Assembly (NCBI RefSeq): GCF_000316575.1
Contig: NC_019682.1
Location: forward strand, 6,944,001 to 7,008,000
Direction of reading: 5' to 3'
Source: Calothrix sp. PCC 7507
Lineage (GTDB): Bacteria > Cyanobacteriota > Cyanobacteriia > Cyanobacteriales > Nostocaceae
DNA length: 64,000 bases
This document shows, in pieces, positions 35,462 to 43,934 of the stretch (its first letter is position 1; every line of letters begins with the position of its first letter). A program made the translations under genes and the position numbers. The notes beneath the pieces are model-generated. The model worked only from the letters and a program-made list of their open reading frames with translations, searched no databases and was not told where the DNA came from.

Positions 35462-35893
35462 ATGAACAAAGCAGGTGAAATTCGGGTAATAGTTTTAGGG
35501 CTAATTCGTGATAGCGAACGCTTATTTGTCTCTGAAGGTTACGACCCTATAACAAAAAATACATTTTATCGCGCTTTAGGTGGTGGAGTTGACTTTGGTG
35601 AAACCAGCATTGCAGCTTTACAACGAGAATTTCAAGAAGAAATTCAAGCAGACTTAACGAATATTCGCTATCTAGGTTGTATAGAAAACCTGTTTACTTT
35701 CAATGGTAGACAGGGACACGAAATTATTCAGCTTTATCAATGTGATTTTGCTGAGTCTAAGTTTTATCAATTAGAAAGCTTAACATTTTCGGAGTCAAAT
35801 AATCATAAACATCGGGCGCTATGGATAGATATTGCCCGGTTTAAGTCGGGAGAATTGAGGTTAGTACCAGAGGTGTTTTTTGATTATTTATAG
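35462..35893 (+). CDS. Nudix hydrolase
   Basis: The protein has 143 residues. The Nudix box is complete: GGGVDFGET followed by REFQEEI (about residues 38-60), giving the metal-binding REx2EE core. Such enzymes cleave nucleoside diphosphates linked to another group; the substrate cannot be told from the sequence. It begins 8 bases after the DUF3531-like gene. Confidence 0.92.
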   Translation: MNKAGEIRVIVLGLIRDSERLFVSEGYDPITKNTFYRALGGGVDFGETSIAALQREFQEEIQADLTNIRYLGCIENLFTFNGRQGHEIIQLYQCDFAESKFYQLESLTFSESNNHKHRALWIDIARFKSGELRLVPEVFFDYL

Positions 35894-35911
35894 AGTTTGT
35901 AACTAGAGAAT

Positions 35912-36040
35912 AATGAGATGCGATCGCTAGCCACGGCTATTTTTACTCGCGGTTGGGCATTGGCTGACCTTTGGATCTTCATCGTTTTCCCAATTTTAGG
36001 CGGAGTTTTAGCGGGTATGGTCGCTCGATCGCTGCAAAAC
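35912..36040 (+). pseudogene. aqpZ: Decayed C-terminus of an AqpZ-type aquaporin
   Basis: The frame reads RSLATAIFTRGWALADLWIF and then a GG-containing last membrane helix. This matches the end of AqpZ water channels: the residues after the second NPARS motif and the GWAL-LW-F-P--GG helix. The rest of the channel is missing, and the NPA itself has decayed to N-E-M. Downstream the frame runs into a palindrome. Only about 40 residues are recognisable, so this is a remnant, not a gene. Confidence 0.7.
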
Positions 36041-36100
36041 CAGATATTTAATACGAATCACAAGCGCATTCTCATACCATTTTGGATTTTAGATTTTGCA

Positions 36101-36137
36101 GAAAGTCTGAGCGCCGGCTTCCGGCGCTCAGACTTTC
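36101..36137. repeat. 17-bp perfect inverted repeat
   Basis: GAAAGTCTGAGCGCCGG (36101-36117) and its exact reverse complement (36121-36137) flank a 3-nt loop. TTTTGGATTTTAGATTTT-like sequence lies beside it. It sits between the aquaporin remnant and the terminator of the next gene. There is no T-run, so it is probably a dispersed palindromic element. Confidence 0.75.
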
Positions 36138-36243
36138 AAAGATAGATTTTGGATTGTCAGAGAGCTACTGTATAAGCTTCTGCTCATTCCATCTGTCGCA
36201 TTCTTTTTTTAAATTGGTATCACTTAATGTCCTATATGAGCGT

Positions 36244-36274
36244 AAATAAGAAAGCCTCTCAAAAGAGAGGCTTT
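36244..36274 (-). terminator. Terminator of the large repeat-protein gene
   Basis: AAAGCCTCTC (36251-36260) and GAGAGGCTTT (36265-36274) form a 10-bp stem with a 4-nt loop. On the - strand it is followed by CTTATTT. It lies 20 bases past the stop codon of the gene ending at 36295. Confidence 0.75.
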
Positions 36275-36294
36275 ACTATGAACTCGTAGAACCT

Positions 36295-39200
36295 TTAACC
36301 AAATAGGTCAAAACCTGATACAGCAAAAGCTCCGGCGATAGCTGAAGCCGCCAAAGAAACAAAAGCTGTGTTAAACAACCACCAAGCAGCACCTGCGACA
36401 GTTTTTTTGGTTTCAACTGCTTGTTTTTGTGCTTGCTCTTTGATTGCATTCAGGCGTTTTTGAGTTTCTTGCTGAATACGTTCGGCTTGATGGAGTACGC
36501 CATCCCGTGTGCCTTCGATTTTGTCAATAATCTTGTTAGCTTGCGCTTCGGAAATATCTTCACGCGAACTGAGGATAGCAACTAGGGTATCACGGTCGAA
36601 AGAAGATAGGCGATCGCGCAAAGCCTCAAATCCAGCTTGCGGATCGTCAAACACTTTCGCAAAATCTTGCTGCATACATTCATAATTGAGTTCAGGACGC
36701 TCCAGTGAGTTGAGGTAGTTGCGAATTGAGCCGAAAATACCATCAAGTGCCGATTGCACCCTTTGCTGAATCTGCTGATATTGTTCAACAATCGAGTTAC
36801 GCACAGAATCGATTTGCTCCACAATCCGGTTAGCTTCTTCTTCTGAAATATCCTCACGTTGTGACAACAAAGCCACCAGTGTAGAACGGTCGAATTTAGA
36901 AGCACGCTCACCTAAAGAAGACACACCAGCACGGGGAGAAGACAGCAACAATTGCAAATCGCGCTTGATACTATCCGGGTTGAGTTCTTCTTTATTAGTG
37001 TTACGCAGATAGTTTTCTAGATAAGCTTCAAACTCCTGCGCTTTTTCACTCGCGCGGTTTGCCAAGCGCTGCGGTGCTTTGACAATCTTATTGATAGCTT
37101 GTTGTGTTGAGTCGATGGTGCGGTTTACTTGCTCCTCGCTCAAATCTCCCCGTTGCGTCAGCAGCTTGACTAAAGTTTCTCGGTCTACTTGTGAAAGCCG
37201 CTCTCTGAATGCATCAGCGCCCTCTTTGGGGTCAGCCAATAATTTTTGCAAATCTTGTTGAATACCTTCTGGGTTGAGTTCTTCCAGGTTGGTATTGCGG
37301 AGATATTCACTAATCGTACTCGTGGTTTTTTCGTACTGCTGTTTTGCTGTCTCGGCGGCTTTTTGCGGAGCTTGCAAAACGTTATCTTTTACTGTGAGCA
37401 ACTGGTCGATGCTTTGGTTTACCTGCTCCTCGCTCAAATCTTGGCGCTGACTCAGTAATTTTACTAATGTATCGCGATCAAATTGGGATAATCTTCCTTT
37501 TAAGGCGGAGATTCCGGCTTGCGGGTCTTCCAGCAAAGTCTTAAAATCTCGTTTAATGCCTTCAGGATTGAGTTCTTCTTTATTAGTATTCCGCAGATAC
37601 TCTTCTACCCTTTGCCGCAACTCATCAGCTTTTGCTGCTGCTTGCTCTTGGAGTTCTTTTGCTTGGACTAAGACATTATCACGAGTACGCTCAAATTGAC
37701 CAACAATATTATTAGCTTCCTCTTCTGAGATATCTTCGCGGTCAGCCAATAACGTCACCAAAGTATCGCGGTCAATTTCCGAAAATCTCTGACTTAAATC
37801 TTCAATACCGGCTTCTGGGTCTTCTAGCAACTTCGTTAAGTCCCTCTCAATACCTTGTGGGTTGAGTTCTTCCTTCCCAGTTGAACGCAGATAATCTTCT
37901 AGACGGGTGCGAAGATTTTGTGATTTTTCTGCTGTATCTGCCTGCTTGGCAGTTTCTAAAACTTCCGTGCGAATGCTTTCCATTTGTTCGGAAATTTCTT
38001 TGACTTTTGCTTCGTTGATATCTTCCCGTTGCTTGAGCAAGTTAGCAAAATACTCTCTTGTTAATTCCTCCAATTCCCGTCTGACATTTCCTGGGTTAGC
38101 ATTCTGGTCATAGATGACTTCTTTAAATTCATCTTGGATTGTGATGCGGTTAAAATGCCAAGGGAAAGAATTTAAGATGTATTCTTCTATATCTGCCTTG
38201 ACAGTATTATTCGGAAGTGCAGGTAATTTCTGAGCTACAGAACTACCAATCTTACTTGCTTGCTGAGTTGCTTGGTCTTTAAGTTGTTGCAACTGCTGTG
38301 TAATTTTATCGACATCTACATCCTGAACTTTCCCTGACAATTTTTGTAGCTGTTGAGTAACTTTTTCTACATCTATTTGGGCAAAGTCAACCCGCTTCAA
38401 CACCGCAGGTAAAGCCGCACCTAAGCCAAGTTCAATAGCTTGCTTAACTATTCCATTGCTTTGCTTACCATTTCCACCCCCGACTGTTGCTAATTGCTGA
38501 ATTTTTTCAACTAGTTTTTCAGGTTGTAATTCTTCTGGAGATGCTTGTTGAAGTAAATTAATTACTTTGTCGGTGGGATTTGATCCTTTCACAACTTGGT
38601 TCCAAGCATCTTGCAATTGGTCTGCAATCCCATTGATATCTGACTTGGAAAAGTCTGTGCGAGAGCTAATTAAATCAACAAAAGTCTGGCGATTAACATT
38701 TTTTAGTAAGTCACTATCAGCAATTGATTGTAAGTCTCCCTCCTTGAGCAGCTTCTGAAATTGAGAGCCGATTTGTTTAGTATCCAGCTGCGGTAACTGT
38801 ACACCAGATAAAGAACTCTGTAATGCATTTTTGATACCATCTGGGTCAAAACCTGATGTGATTTCCCGACGAACGGCGGCGGTGATTTCTTCAGCTGTGG
38901 AAACTATCTGACTTTTAGCAGCATTAGCACCCAAAGCCGCAGTTGCTGTACCCATGATTCCTTGCATACCACTATTAACGGTACTAACAACAGAACCAAT
39001 CAAGGAGCCGACTGCACTCGAACCTAACCACATAATGACTGTGAAATAGGCAGACCAAATGACTACACCGATAATTGCTCCTAAAAGCGCACTGTCAATT
39101 AAGCTGAGTTTCACTGCTAAAAAGCAAGCGCCAAATAAGGCGATAGTTGCGGTAACAAGCGCCCAAAGACCGACGGCTGTTTCAACTTTGCGAATCGTTC

Positions 39201-39438
39201 CGCCCAAGCTTTCAGATTCATCAGAACTTGAGCTACCACCTAAAGCTGAAATTCCTATAGCTACCGAGAAATTTGTTAATAGCAATTGAAAGGCAAATGC
39301 CATTAATATGCCAGCAAGCAACGCCACCAAAAATTTTGGCCCAGAAAAAACAAGTGATGCTTGTTCTGGTGTTAAAACTTCCTGAGTTATTGTCATCGGT
39401 GTTAAACCAAACAGTGTAAAATTCACAATTGTAAACAT
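36295..39438 (-). CDS. Membrane-anchored protein with about six 100-residue repeats (1047 aa)
   Basis: I do not recognise a named family. The N-terminus has three or four membrane segments (about residues 35-60 and 85-140), and a last hydrophobic segment lies at the C-terminus. In between are repeats of roughly 95-100 residues with the pattern YLR-T--EELNP-GI-RDL--LL-DP, then DRDTLV-LL--REDISEEEAN, then a coiled-coil linker. Five are clear and one or two earlier ones are degenerate. The repeats are acidic and helical, with regularly spaced conserved Asp/Glu. The start has a strong AAGGAGG site about 8 bases upstream, rare in this window, which suggests high translation. A terminator follows. 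A scaffold or envelope-spanning role is possible but unproven; automatic labels such as transporter would not be justified. Confidence 0.88.
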   Translation of the reverse strand: MFTIVNFTLFGLTPMTITQEVLTPEQASLVFSGPKFLVALLAGILMAFAFQLLLTNFSVAIGISALGGSSSSDESESLGGTIRKVETAVGLWALVTATIALFGACFLAVKLSLIDSALLGAIIGVVIWSAYFTVIMWLGSSAVGSLIGSVVSTVNSGMQGIMGTATAALGANAAKSQIVSTAEEITAAVRREITSGFDPDGIKNALQSSLSGVQLPQLDTKQIGSQFQKLLKEGDLQSIADSDLLKNVNRQTFVDLISSRTDFSKSDINGIADQLQDAWNQVVKGSNPTDKVINLLQQASPEELQPEKLVEKIQQLATVGGGNGKQSNGIVKQAIELGLGAALPAVLKRVDFAQIDVEKVTQQLQKLSGKVQDVDVDKITQQLQQLKDQATQQASKIGSSVAQKLPALPNNTVKADIEEYILNSFPWHFNRITIQDEFKEVIYDQNANPGNVRRELEELTREYFANLLKQREDINEAKVKEISEQMESIRTEVLETAKQADTAEKSQNLRTRLEDYLRSTGKEELNPQGIERDLTKLLEDPEAGIEDLSQRFSEIDRDTLVTLLADREDISEEEANNIVGQFERTRDNVLVQAKELQEQAAAKADELRQRVEEYLRNTNKEELNPEGIKRDFKTLLEDPQAGISALKGRLSQFDRDTLVKLLSQRQDLSEEQVNQSIDQLLTVKDNVLQAPQKAAETAKQQYEKTTSTISEYLRNTNLEELNPEGIQQDLQKLLADPKEGADAFRERLSQVDRETLVKLLTQRGDLSEEQVNRTIDSTQQAINKIVKAPQRLANRASEKAQEFEAYLENYLRNTNKEELNPDSIKRDLQLLLSSPRAGVSSLGERASKFDRSTLVALLSQREDISEEEANRIVEQIDSVRNSIVEQYQQIQQRVQSALDGIFGSIRNYLNSLERPELNYECMQQDFAKVFDDPQAGFEALRDRLSSFDRDTLVAILSSREDISEAQANKIIDKIEGTRDGVLHQAERIQQETQKRLNAIKEQAQKQAVETKKTVAGAAWWLFNTAFVSLAASAIAGAFAVSGFDLFG

Positions 39439-39701
39439 TCTATTTTCCTCCTTCGATCTTAATTAGACATTGCCACTTGCATAAAAAAAGAAGGCGTTGC
39501 TGAATCTAGGGATAAATGTATCATGCAAAGGAAAATCCATTCGCCTAAAACTTTTTACTATTTGCTTTATCTAATTTACAAAATTCAGTTGATATAAACC
39601 CTCTCTCCGAGGATTGATTCAATCATTTTAATACTTAATCGAAAGTAGTAATTAAATCTAGCCTTCATCACAAAAAAGTCTTATATTAATATAGCGTTTG
39701 T

Positions 39702-39739
39702 AGTAATTTTGTAGTCTTGCTCAAGACTACAAAATTACT
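39702..39739. repeat. 18-bp perfect inverted repeat
   Basis: AGTAATTTTGTAGTCTTG (39702-39719) is followed after two bases by its exact reverse complement (39722-39739). An AT-rich stretch with a T-run follows. It could be a dispersed element or a cruciform-forming site. Confidence 0.8.
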
Positions 39740-39748
39740 GAACCTTTA

Positions 39749-39793
39749 TTTTTTGTGAATAGTTTATAGCCTTTTTTGTGAATAGTTTATAGC
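39749..39793. repeat. 22-bp direct repeat
   Basis: TTTTTTGTGAATAGTTTATAG plus C occurs exactly twice, at 39749-39770 and 39772-39793, with a single base between the copies. It lies just after the 18-bp palindrome. Confidence 0.8.
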
Positions 39794-39803
39794 ACTAAAG
39801 ATA

Positions 39804-39878
39804 AGAGGTTGTTTGAAAAGTCTAATTTATTACTCACCAGGCGAATTCTATTCGCCTAATAGTTTTCAAACATCCTCT
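39804..39878. mobile_element. Possible 75-bp MITE-like hairpin element
   Basis: The outer arms AGAGG-TGTTTGAAAA and TTTTCAAACA-CCTCT are inverted and near-perfect. In the middle AGGCGAAT and ATTCGCCT form an inner hairpin. The ends look like insertion-sequence terminal repeats, but no transposase is present. A non-autonomous element is inferred from structure only. Confidence 0.45.
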
Positions 39879-40375
39879 AATGTTTAAGTCAGCCTAATCG
39901 ATATATATCAGAAACCTAAGTTAGTTAAACATGTTCATTAATACCTTTTAATTAAATAAAATATACTTCTATTTTTTAACCTCTATAGTATTTTTCGCGA
40001 AACTTGTAATATCACCCTTGATAAAGACAAAGTTATTCCCAGAGATTGATGAGAAGCTAATCTAAAGCTGGCTAAATATATTGAAAGTCGTAACCACTTT
40101 GTAAATAAGCATTTACCCCTACTACTAAGGAGTAATAAGAAGGTACTAATAAGGAGAAATATTGGATATGTTGGGTTACCCTGAGGGAAGCAGATCCGCG
40201 TCTACGCAAAGCCTCAAACCAACCTACGCAGTTTAAAGTTTTTGGCTCTAACTGAACTGTATTGGATTATAAGTAATATTATTATCGTGAATCATATTTC
40301 AGAAATGCCCTTCCAGGAACTTGTAGTGATAACTAGTCATCTTTGATACTACGAGCTTCTGAAGAATAAATACTC

Positions 40376-41821
40376 ATGTCGCCTAATCAGCCACCAAATC
40401 AAATAATTACACTTCTATGGTTATTTTTATTAGGACTTGCCATTTCTCAAAGTCTGGGATACGCAAATTTTAACTCAATTGCCTATCAAAATTCTTCCAC
40501 AGTCGTTGCTCAAAATTCTCCCAAGCTAGGGCCACAAGAAATCATCCAAGCCGGGGAAGTTAGGGCTTTACCTGGCAAATTAGATACAGTACCTGTGTTT
40601 AATAGCAACAGTCCAGAATGGATTAAAACTGAGGAGATTTTACTTTCTACCTTTCCACCTAGTGGGAAAAAAATCCCAGCGGCGCACCTAAATTTTCCTT
40701 TTCAGGGGCGTTTTGACTTATTTGCCCATCACTACACCCATACTCCCAAGGATTTGCAGACACTATACTTGGGCGTGATTGTGTCTAACCCTGGTAAAAA
40801 ACCAGTCACGGTAGATGTTTTACAGGCGGCGAGTTATTTAATGCAGGATGCGCCTTTTGTGACATTAGCGCCATACATTGATAATAATGATGGTAAGGCT
40901 TATTCGGGGCCAGGCGATCGCGCTGTGAGTGATGTCCTCAGAGGAATTCGCCAAGCTGATTTTCCGGCAAAATTGGTAATTCCCCCAGGACAAAGCCGAT
41001 TGTTGTTAAATCATCCCATTCCTGTCAAAAATCTGGAAAAGCCTGTTAATGGGCGTTCTAGCTTTATGCGGCTGCGTAGTAGCGATCGCGTTTATGCAGC
41101 TAGTTTAGCAATGTTTGCTAAAAAAAATGCTGATGGTAGCGAGCGATCGCCTACTCTCACAGAATGGCAAGCTTTACTAAATGATGGCACTTTTGCAGGG
41201 CCAAGAGATAAAACCCCTACCCCTCCAGACGCTGTTAGCGGGAAGCTGATTTATGGGCGTGTAGCAGGTGTATCTCAAGGTTCCCAGTGGAAAGCGAAAC
41301 TTGTGGATAATGCCCAAGCTAAAACTCTCACAATTCCCCAACCTGGTCAAGCAATTTCTTATGCTTTAGACACCCTCAAGGGTGGGCGATTGGGTAGTGG
41401 ACAAATTCAAACAGCAAAGATGCTAGTACGTTATCCAGATACCGCCTATGAAGCGCACGGTAATTATGGAGTGGAATATAATCTCAGCTTGCCTTTAAGC
41501 AACAATACCAAGCAACCCCAGAAAGTAACTGTCACCCTAGAAACACCTTTAAAGGAAGACAAATTATCCCAAGGTAGTCTACGCTTCCGCCAACCATCGC
41601 TCGATTTTCCTTTTTTCCGTGGTACGGTACGCCTACGCTATATCGATGATCAAGGAAAAAACAAGACGCGCTATGTGCATTTATGGCACAGAACCGGTCA
41701 GGTTTTAGAGCCATTATTGCAAGTTGTGCTACCACCATCAACTCAGCAAACGGTGCAAGTGGATTTAATTTATCCACCAGATTCCACACCACCCCAAGTG
41801 CTGACTGTAAGAACGCTTTGA
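40376..41821 (+). CDS. Secreted DUF3370-like protein
   Basis: The protein has 481 residues. The N-terminus has a hydrophobic segment (about residues 11-28, LLWLFLLGLAISQSLGY) fitting a signal peptide or anchor, and a Q-N-rich stretch follows. The conserved parts (GEVRALPGKLDTVPVFNSN, HHYTHTPKDLQTLYLG, PPGQSRLLLNHPIPV) fit the cyanobacterial DUF3370 family, by recollection. The body is beta-rich and has no catalytic motif I can identify. It is probably exported to the periplasm or surface. It stands alone between two repeat-rich spacers. Confidence 0.8.
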   Translation: MSPNQPPNQIITLLWLFLLGLAISQSLGYANFNSIAYQNSSTVVAQNSPKLGPQEIIQAGEVRALPGKLDTVPVFNSNSPEWIKTEEILLSTFPPSGKKIPAAHLNFPFQGRFDLFAHHYTHTPKDLQTLYLGVIVSNPGKKPVTVDVLQAASYLMQDAPFVTLAPYIDNNDGKAYSGPGDRAVSDVLRGIRQADFPAKLVIPPGQSRLLLNHPIPVKNLEKPVNGRSSFMRLRSSDRVYAASLAMFAKKNADGSERSPTLTEWQALLNDGTFAGPRDKTPTPPDAVSGKLIYGRVAGVSQGSQWKAKLVDNAQAKTLTIPQPGQAISYALDTLKGGRLGSGQIQTAKMLVRYPDTAYEAHGNYGVEYNLSLPLSNNTKQPQKVTVTLETPLKEDKLSQGSLRFRQPSLDFPFFRGTVRLRYIDDQGKNKTRYVHLWHRTGQVLEPLLQVVLPPSTQQTVQVDLIYPPDSTPPQVLTVRTL

Positions 41822-42187
41822 CACCGATTTGCCTAACCACGCAAATAAGCTTAGAAATCCAGCCAGATTGATCTATTAGGAATCCGGTTTGATTTTTGCA
41901 CAAATTTAGTCTAGACAGTCCAGTAGTAGAACGACACGACTAAAATAATGCAATAGATTGTTGATGTTATTAATATAAATCGATATTTTCTGTTTATTTC
42001 TAATGCAACATTTTAGCTGTGTCAGTCCAGTAGGGTGCGTTAGCTGCGAGAGTACAGCACCATTATTAGGGATTTGATGCCCTACTCTCACTGTTAACGC
42101 AATGCCAGTACTTTACGAGAAGCCGCTCCGCGTCTACGCTCAAGTCGAGAAACCCTTCCTGTGCGACTGGCTCCCGTACGTATCTGT
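41822..42187. other. Repeat-rich spacer
   Basis: No gene is seen. It contains one copy of the TAGGAATCC-type dispersed repeat (41877-41905), a GTGCGTTAGC...TAACGCA-like inverted repeat around 42035-42105, and a CCGCTCCGCGTCTACGC repeat near 42125. Confidence 0.55.
41877..41905. repeat. Dispersed TAGGAATCC repeat, copy A
   Basis: TAGGAATCCGGTTTGATTTT followed by TGCACAAAT. The same element occurs at 58404-58432 (25 or more of 29 positions alike) and in shortened form at 58932-58949. Confidence 0.7.
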
Positions 42188-42484
42188 TCAATAATCAAAT
42201 ACTAGTCCTATTGCAGCTTTGATATGTACAGTTCTTTGTAACCAATATTTTGGTTTGGGTTGATATATGGACGATATACTTTCGACAATATCAAGTTCTG
42301 TCTGATGGTAGAGTTCTTCACTTCTGCCATCAGACAGAAAATCACCATCATCGGTTAAGTCACCAAGAAAAGATTCCTCATTTGATAACAATTCAAACCC
42401 AGCAGGTAGATTGTCACTTTTGATCATATTCATGAAGGTTTTATTCCGCAGAAGTTTGACGGGAAATTCAATCAAAGGCTTCAT
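42188..42484 (-). CDS. Small hypothetical protein (98 aa), doubtful
   Basis: The open frame has a plausible ATG at 42484 but no clear ribosome binding site. The product is acidic in the middle (LLSNEESFLGDLTDDGDFL) and matches no family I know. A 13-bp inverted repeat with arms 42296-42308 and 42327-42339 lies inside the frame, which weakens the coding case. It may be a decayed or chance frame. Confidence 0.35.
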   Translation of the reverse strand: MKPLIEFPVKLLRNKTFMNMIKSDNLPAGFELLSNEESFLGDLTDDGDFLSDGRSEELYHQTELDIVESISSIYQPKPKYWLQRTVHIKAAIGLVFDY

Positions 42485-42591
42485 AAAAGAAGCAATTATC
42501 TGTGATCAAATATGTTGAGTTATATTTTGAGATTAATTAAAATTTACCTGTTTTTCTGGGACGTTTGTGGCCAAAATGGCATAAAAATAAC

Positions 42592-42630
42592 CCACATTTG
42601 ATTTTCTGCACAGCAGAAAATCAAATGTGG
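42592..42630. repeat. 18-bp perfect inverted repeat beside the IS607 element
   Basis: CCACATTTGATTTTCTGC (42592-42609) and its exact reverse complement (42613-42630) are separated by ACA. It lies about 160-210 bases beyond the 3' end of tnpB. Short overlapping frames on both strands here merely read through the palindrome. Confidence 0.8.
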
Positions 42631-42803
42631 ATGTATGAGTGTTTCCCCACTTTTTCTGGTATTATGTCCAGTGTCTTCAGCAATGCCATAAGCGAAAAGT
42701 TGCGTGCGCGGGTTCCCCACCTTGAGCAAAATTTTCAAGACAGCGAAAATCAAAGTAATAAGTATATGTTGTAGGACAACCGATACCTTTTTGCTAACAT
42801 TCA

Positions 42804-43934
42804 TTAACAAATACACTCTTTAAGAGAGGGCGTATCAACCAATGCACGAAGGAAAATCCCTCGCGCACCATTGAGATCCCTCGGCATCACCCGCCCGTCA
42901 GATGGAGACTTGACGAATTTAGCACCACCAAGTTTGTGGATTATTTCGCCAGTCCAACTGACTGTTTTTGATGTATATGCCTCGTTGACATCCATTACTA
43001 CCTTGCCAGTTTCAAAAACTTTGTGTTTAAGAAACTGCTTAAACCGGTAGTGAGAAAGTGTTAACATCTGGCGTACTGACTTTGACCTAATTCGTCGTTT
43101 TGCCTTTTTGGACATCTGGGATGTTTCAAAAGTTGGTAGTAAAATAATGTCAAAGTTATCAACCAAAAACCGAGCAGTTTTCTTGTGCAGTTCGTCTACA
43201 AGGTTTTTGATTTTACCTCGCAGTGAACTTGCTGCAAGTTTCATTCTTTTTTTCTGTTTGCATTTAGCTTTGGTTAGCTTAGAAATCAACTTATCTAAAC
43301 GGAAACATAGCTTCTGAACTTGCAAGTTAGCAGATGCCCCAATTTCGCCAAAACTAGACTCAGAAAAGAATGTGATAAACGTCCTGATACCGGGGTCGAG
43401 TGCCACAACACGTCCTTGGTTATCAGACTTTTGTCGTGGCACATTCTCTGGAACCGTCAGATAGTAGTCACGATAAGCAAATACTAAACGACAGTCACCA
43501 AAGCTTTGTGGCAAGGCTTCTTTGAATGTTGCCTCACCTAATATAGTGTGGTAAATTCCTAAGTCTTTTACCGCAGACTTGGGGATGTAGCAAGATTGTA
43601 CAGGGTCTTTTCTTGACCTAAATCTAACCTTGCTAATGCCACCACCATTTTTAAATTTTTTCTTGGCGCTGCTGACAGATTTACAGGCATCTTTGATAGC
43701 GATTGACTTAATCTGATAAGGGACTGATTTACTCCACTCTGGTAATCCATTTAATATGTCGGTTTTAATCGCTTTCCAGTTAGCCTTGATGCTAGAATCT
43801 TGCAGTAACTTGACGGTAGTGTTGTAGACAAATCTAGATACACCGAACCACTGCTTAAGAGTCTGTCTCTGTATTGCCGTGAGGAAGATCCGGATCTTCT
43901 TTGATTTTTTTACTGTACTTTCCCCTGCCGTGCA
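42804..43934 (-). CDS. tnpB: TnpB RNA-guided nuclease of the IS607 element
   Basis: Homology starts near 43913 (KKSKKIRIFLTAIQRQTL). The open frame continues 480 bases further upstream, but that part only mirrors tnpA in another frame. No ATG, GTG or TTG is obvious at the true start, so the start is unresolved. The RuvC residues are present: VVALDPGIRTF (Asp), LLPTFETSQM (Glu) and DLNGARG (Asp). The CxxC pairs of the usual zinc ribbon are absent; the region reads NEAYTSKTVSWTGEI. TnpB proteins cut DNA guided by an RNA from the element's end. The guide RNA would overlap the 3' end of this gene, near 42790-42950, but I cannot delimit it. Confidence 0.8.
   Translation of the reverse strand, partial: CTAGESTVKKSKKIRIFLTAIQRQTLKQWFGVSRFVYNTTVKLLQDSSIKANWKAIKTDILNGLPEWSKSVPYQIKSIAIKDACKSVSSAKKKFKNGGGISKVRFRSRKDPVQSCYIPKSAVKDLGIYHTILGEATFKEALPQSFGDCRLVFAYRDYYLTVPENVPRQKSDNQGRVVALDPGIRTFITFFSESSFGEIGASANLQVQKLCFRLDKLISKLTKAKCKQKKRMKLAASSLRGKIKNLVDELHKKTARFLVDNFDIILLPTFETSQMSKKAKRRIRSKSVRQMLTLSHYRFKQFLKHKVFETGKVVMDVNEAYTSKTVSWTGEIIHKLGGAKFVKSPSDGRVMPRDLNGARGIFLRALVDTPSLKECIC

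Larger units (their letters stand above)
39439..40375. other. Long AT-rich spacer with several palindromes
   Basis: The 937 bases between divergent genes carry no convincing open frame. They hold the promoter side of both neighbours, an 18-bp perfect inverted repeat, a 22-bp direct repeat, a 75-bp hairpin element and, at about 40175-40205, a GATCCGCGTCTACGC-type dispersed repeat that recurs at about 42117-42140. Confidence 0.6.

Noticed and set aside
37000-39000. Regular repeats in the 1047-residue protein gene as a CRISPR or tandem DNA array
   Set aside because: The units are about 300 bp, diverged at DNA level and conserved as protein, so they are coding repeats.
42544-42816. Overlapping small frames on both strands next to the IS607 element
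   Set aside because: Both read through the 18-bp palindrome, and the two proteins mirror it; no start signals.
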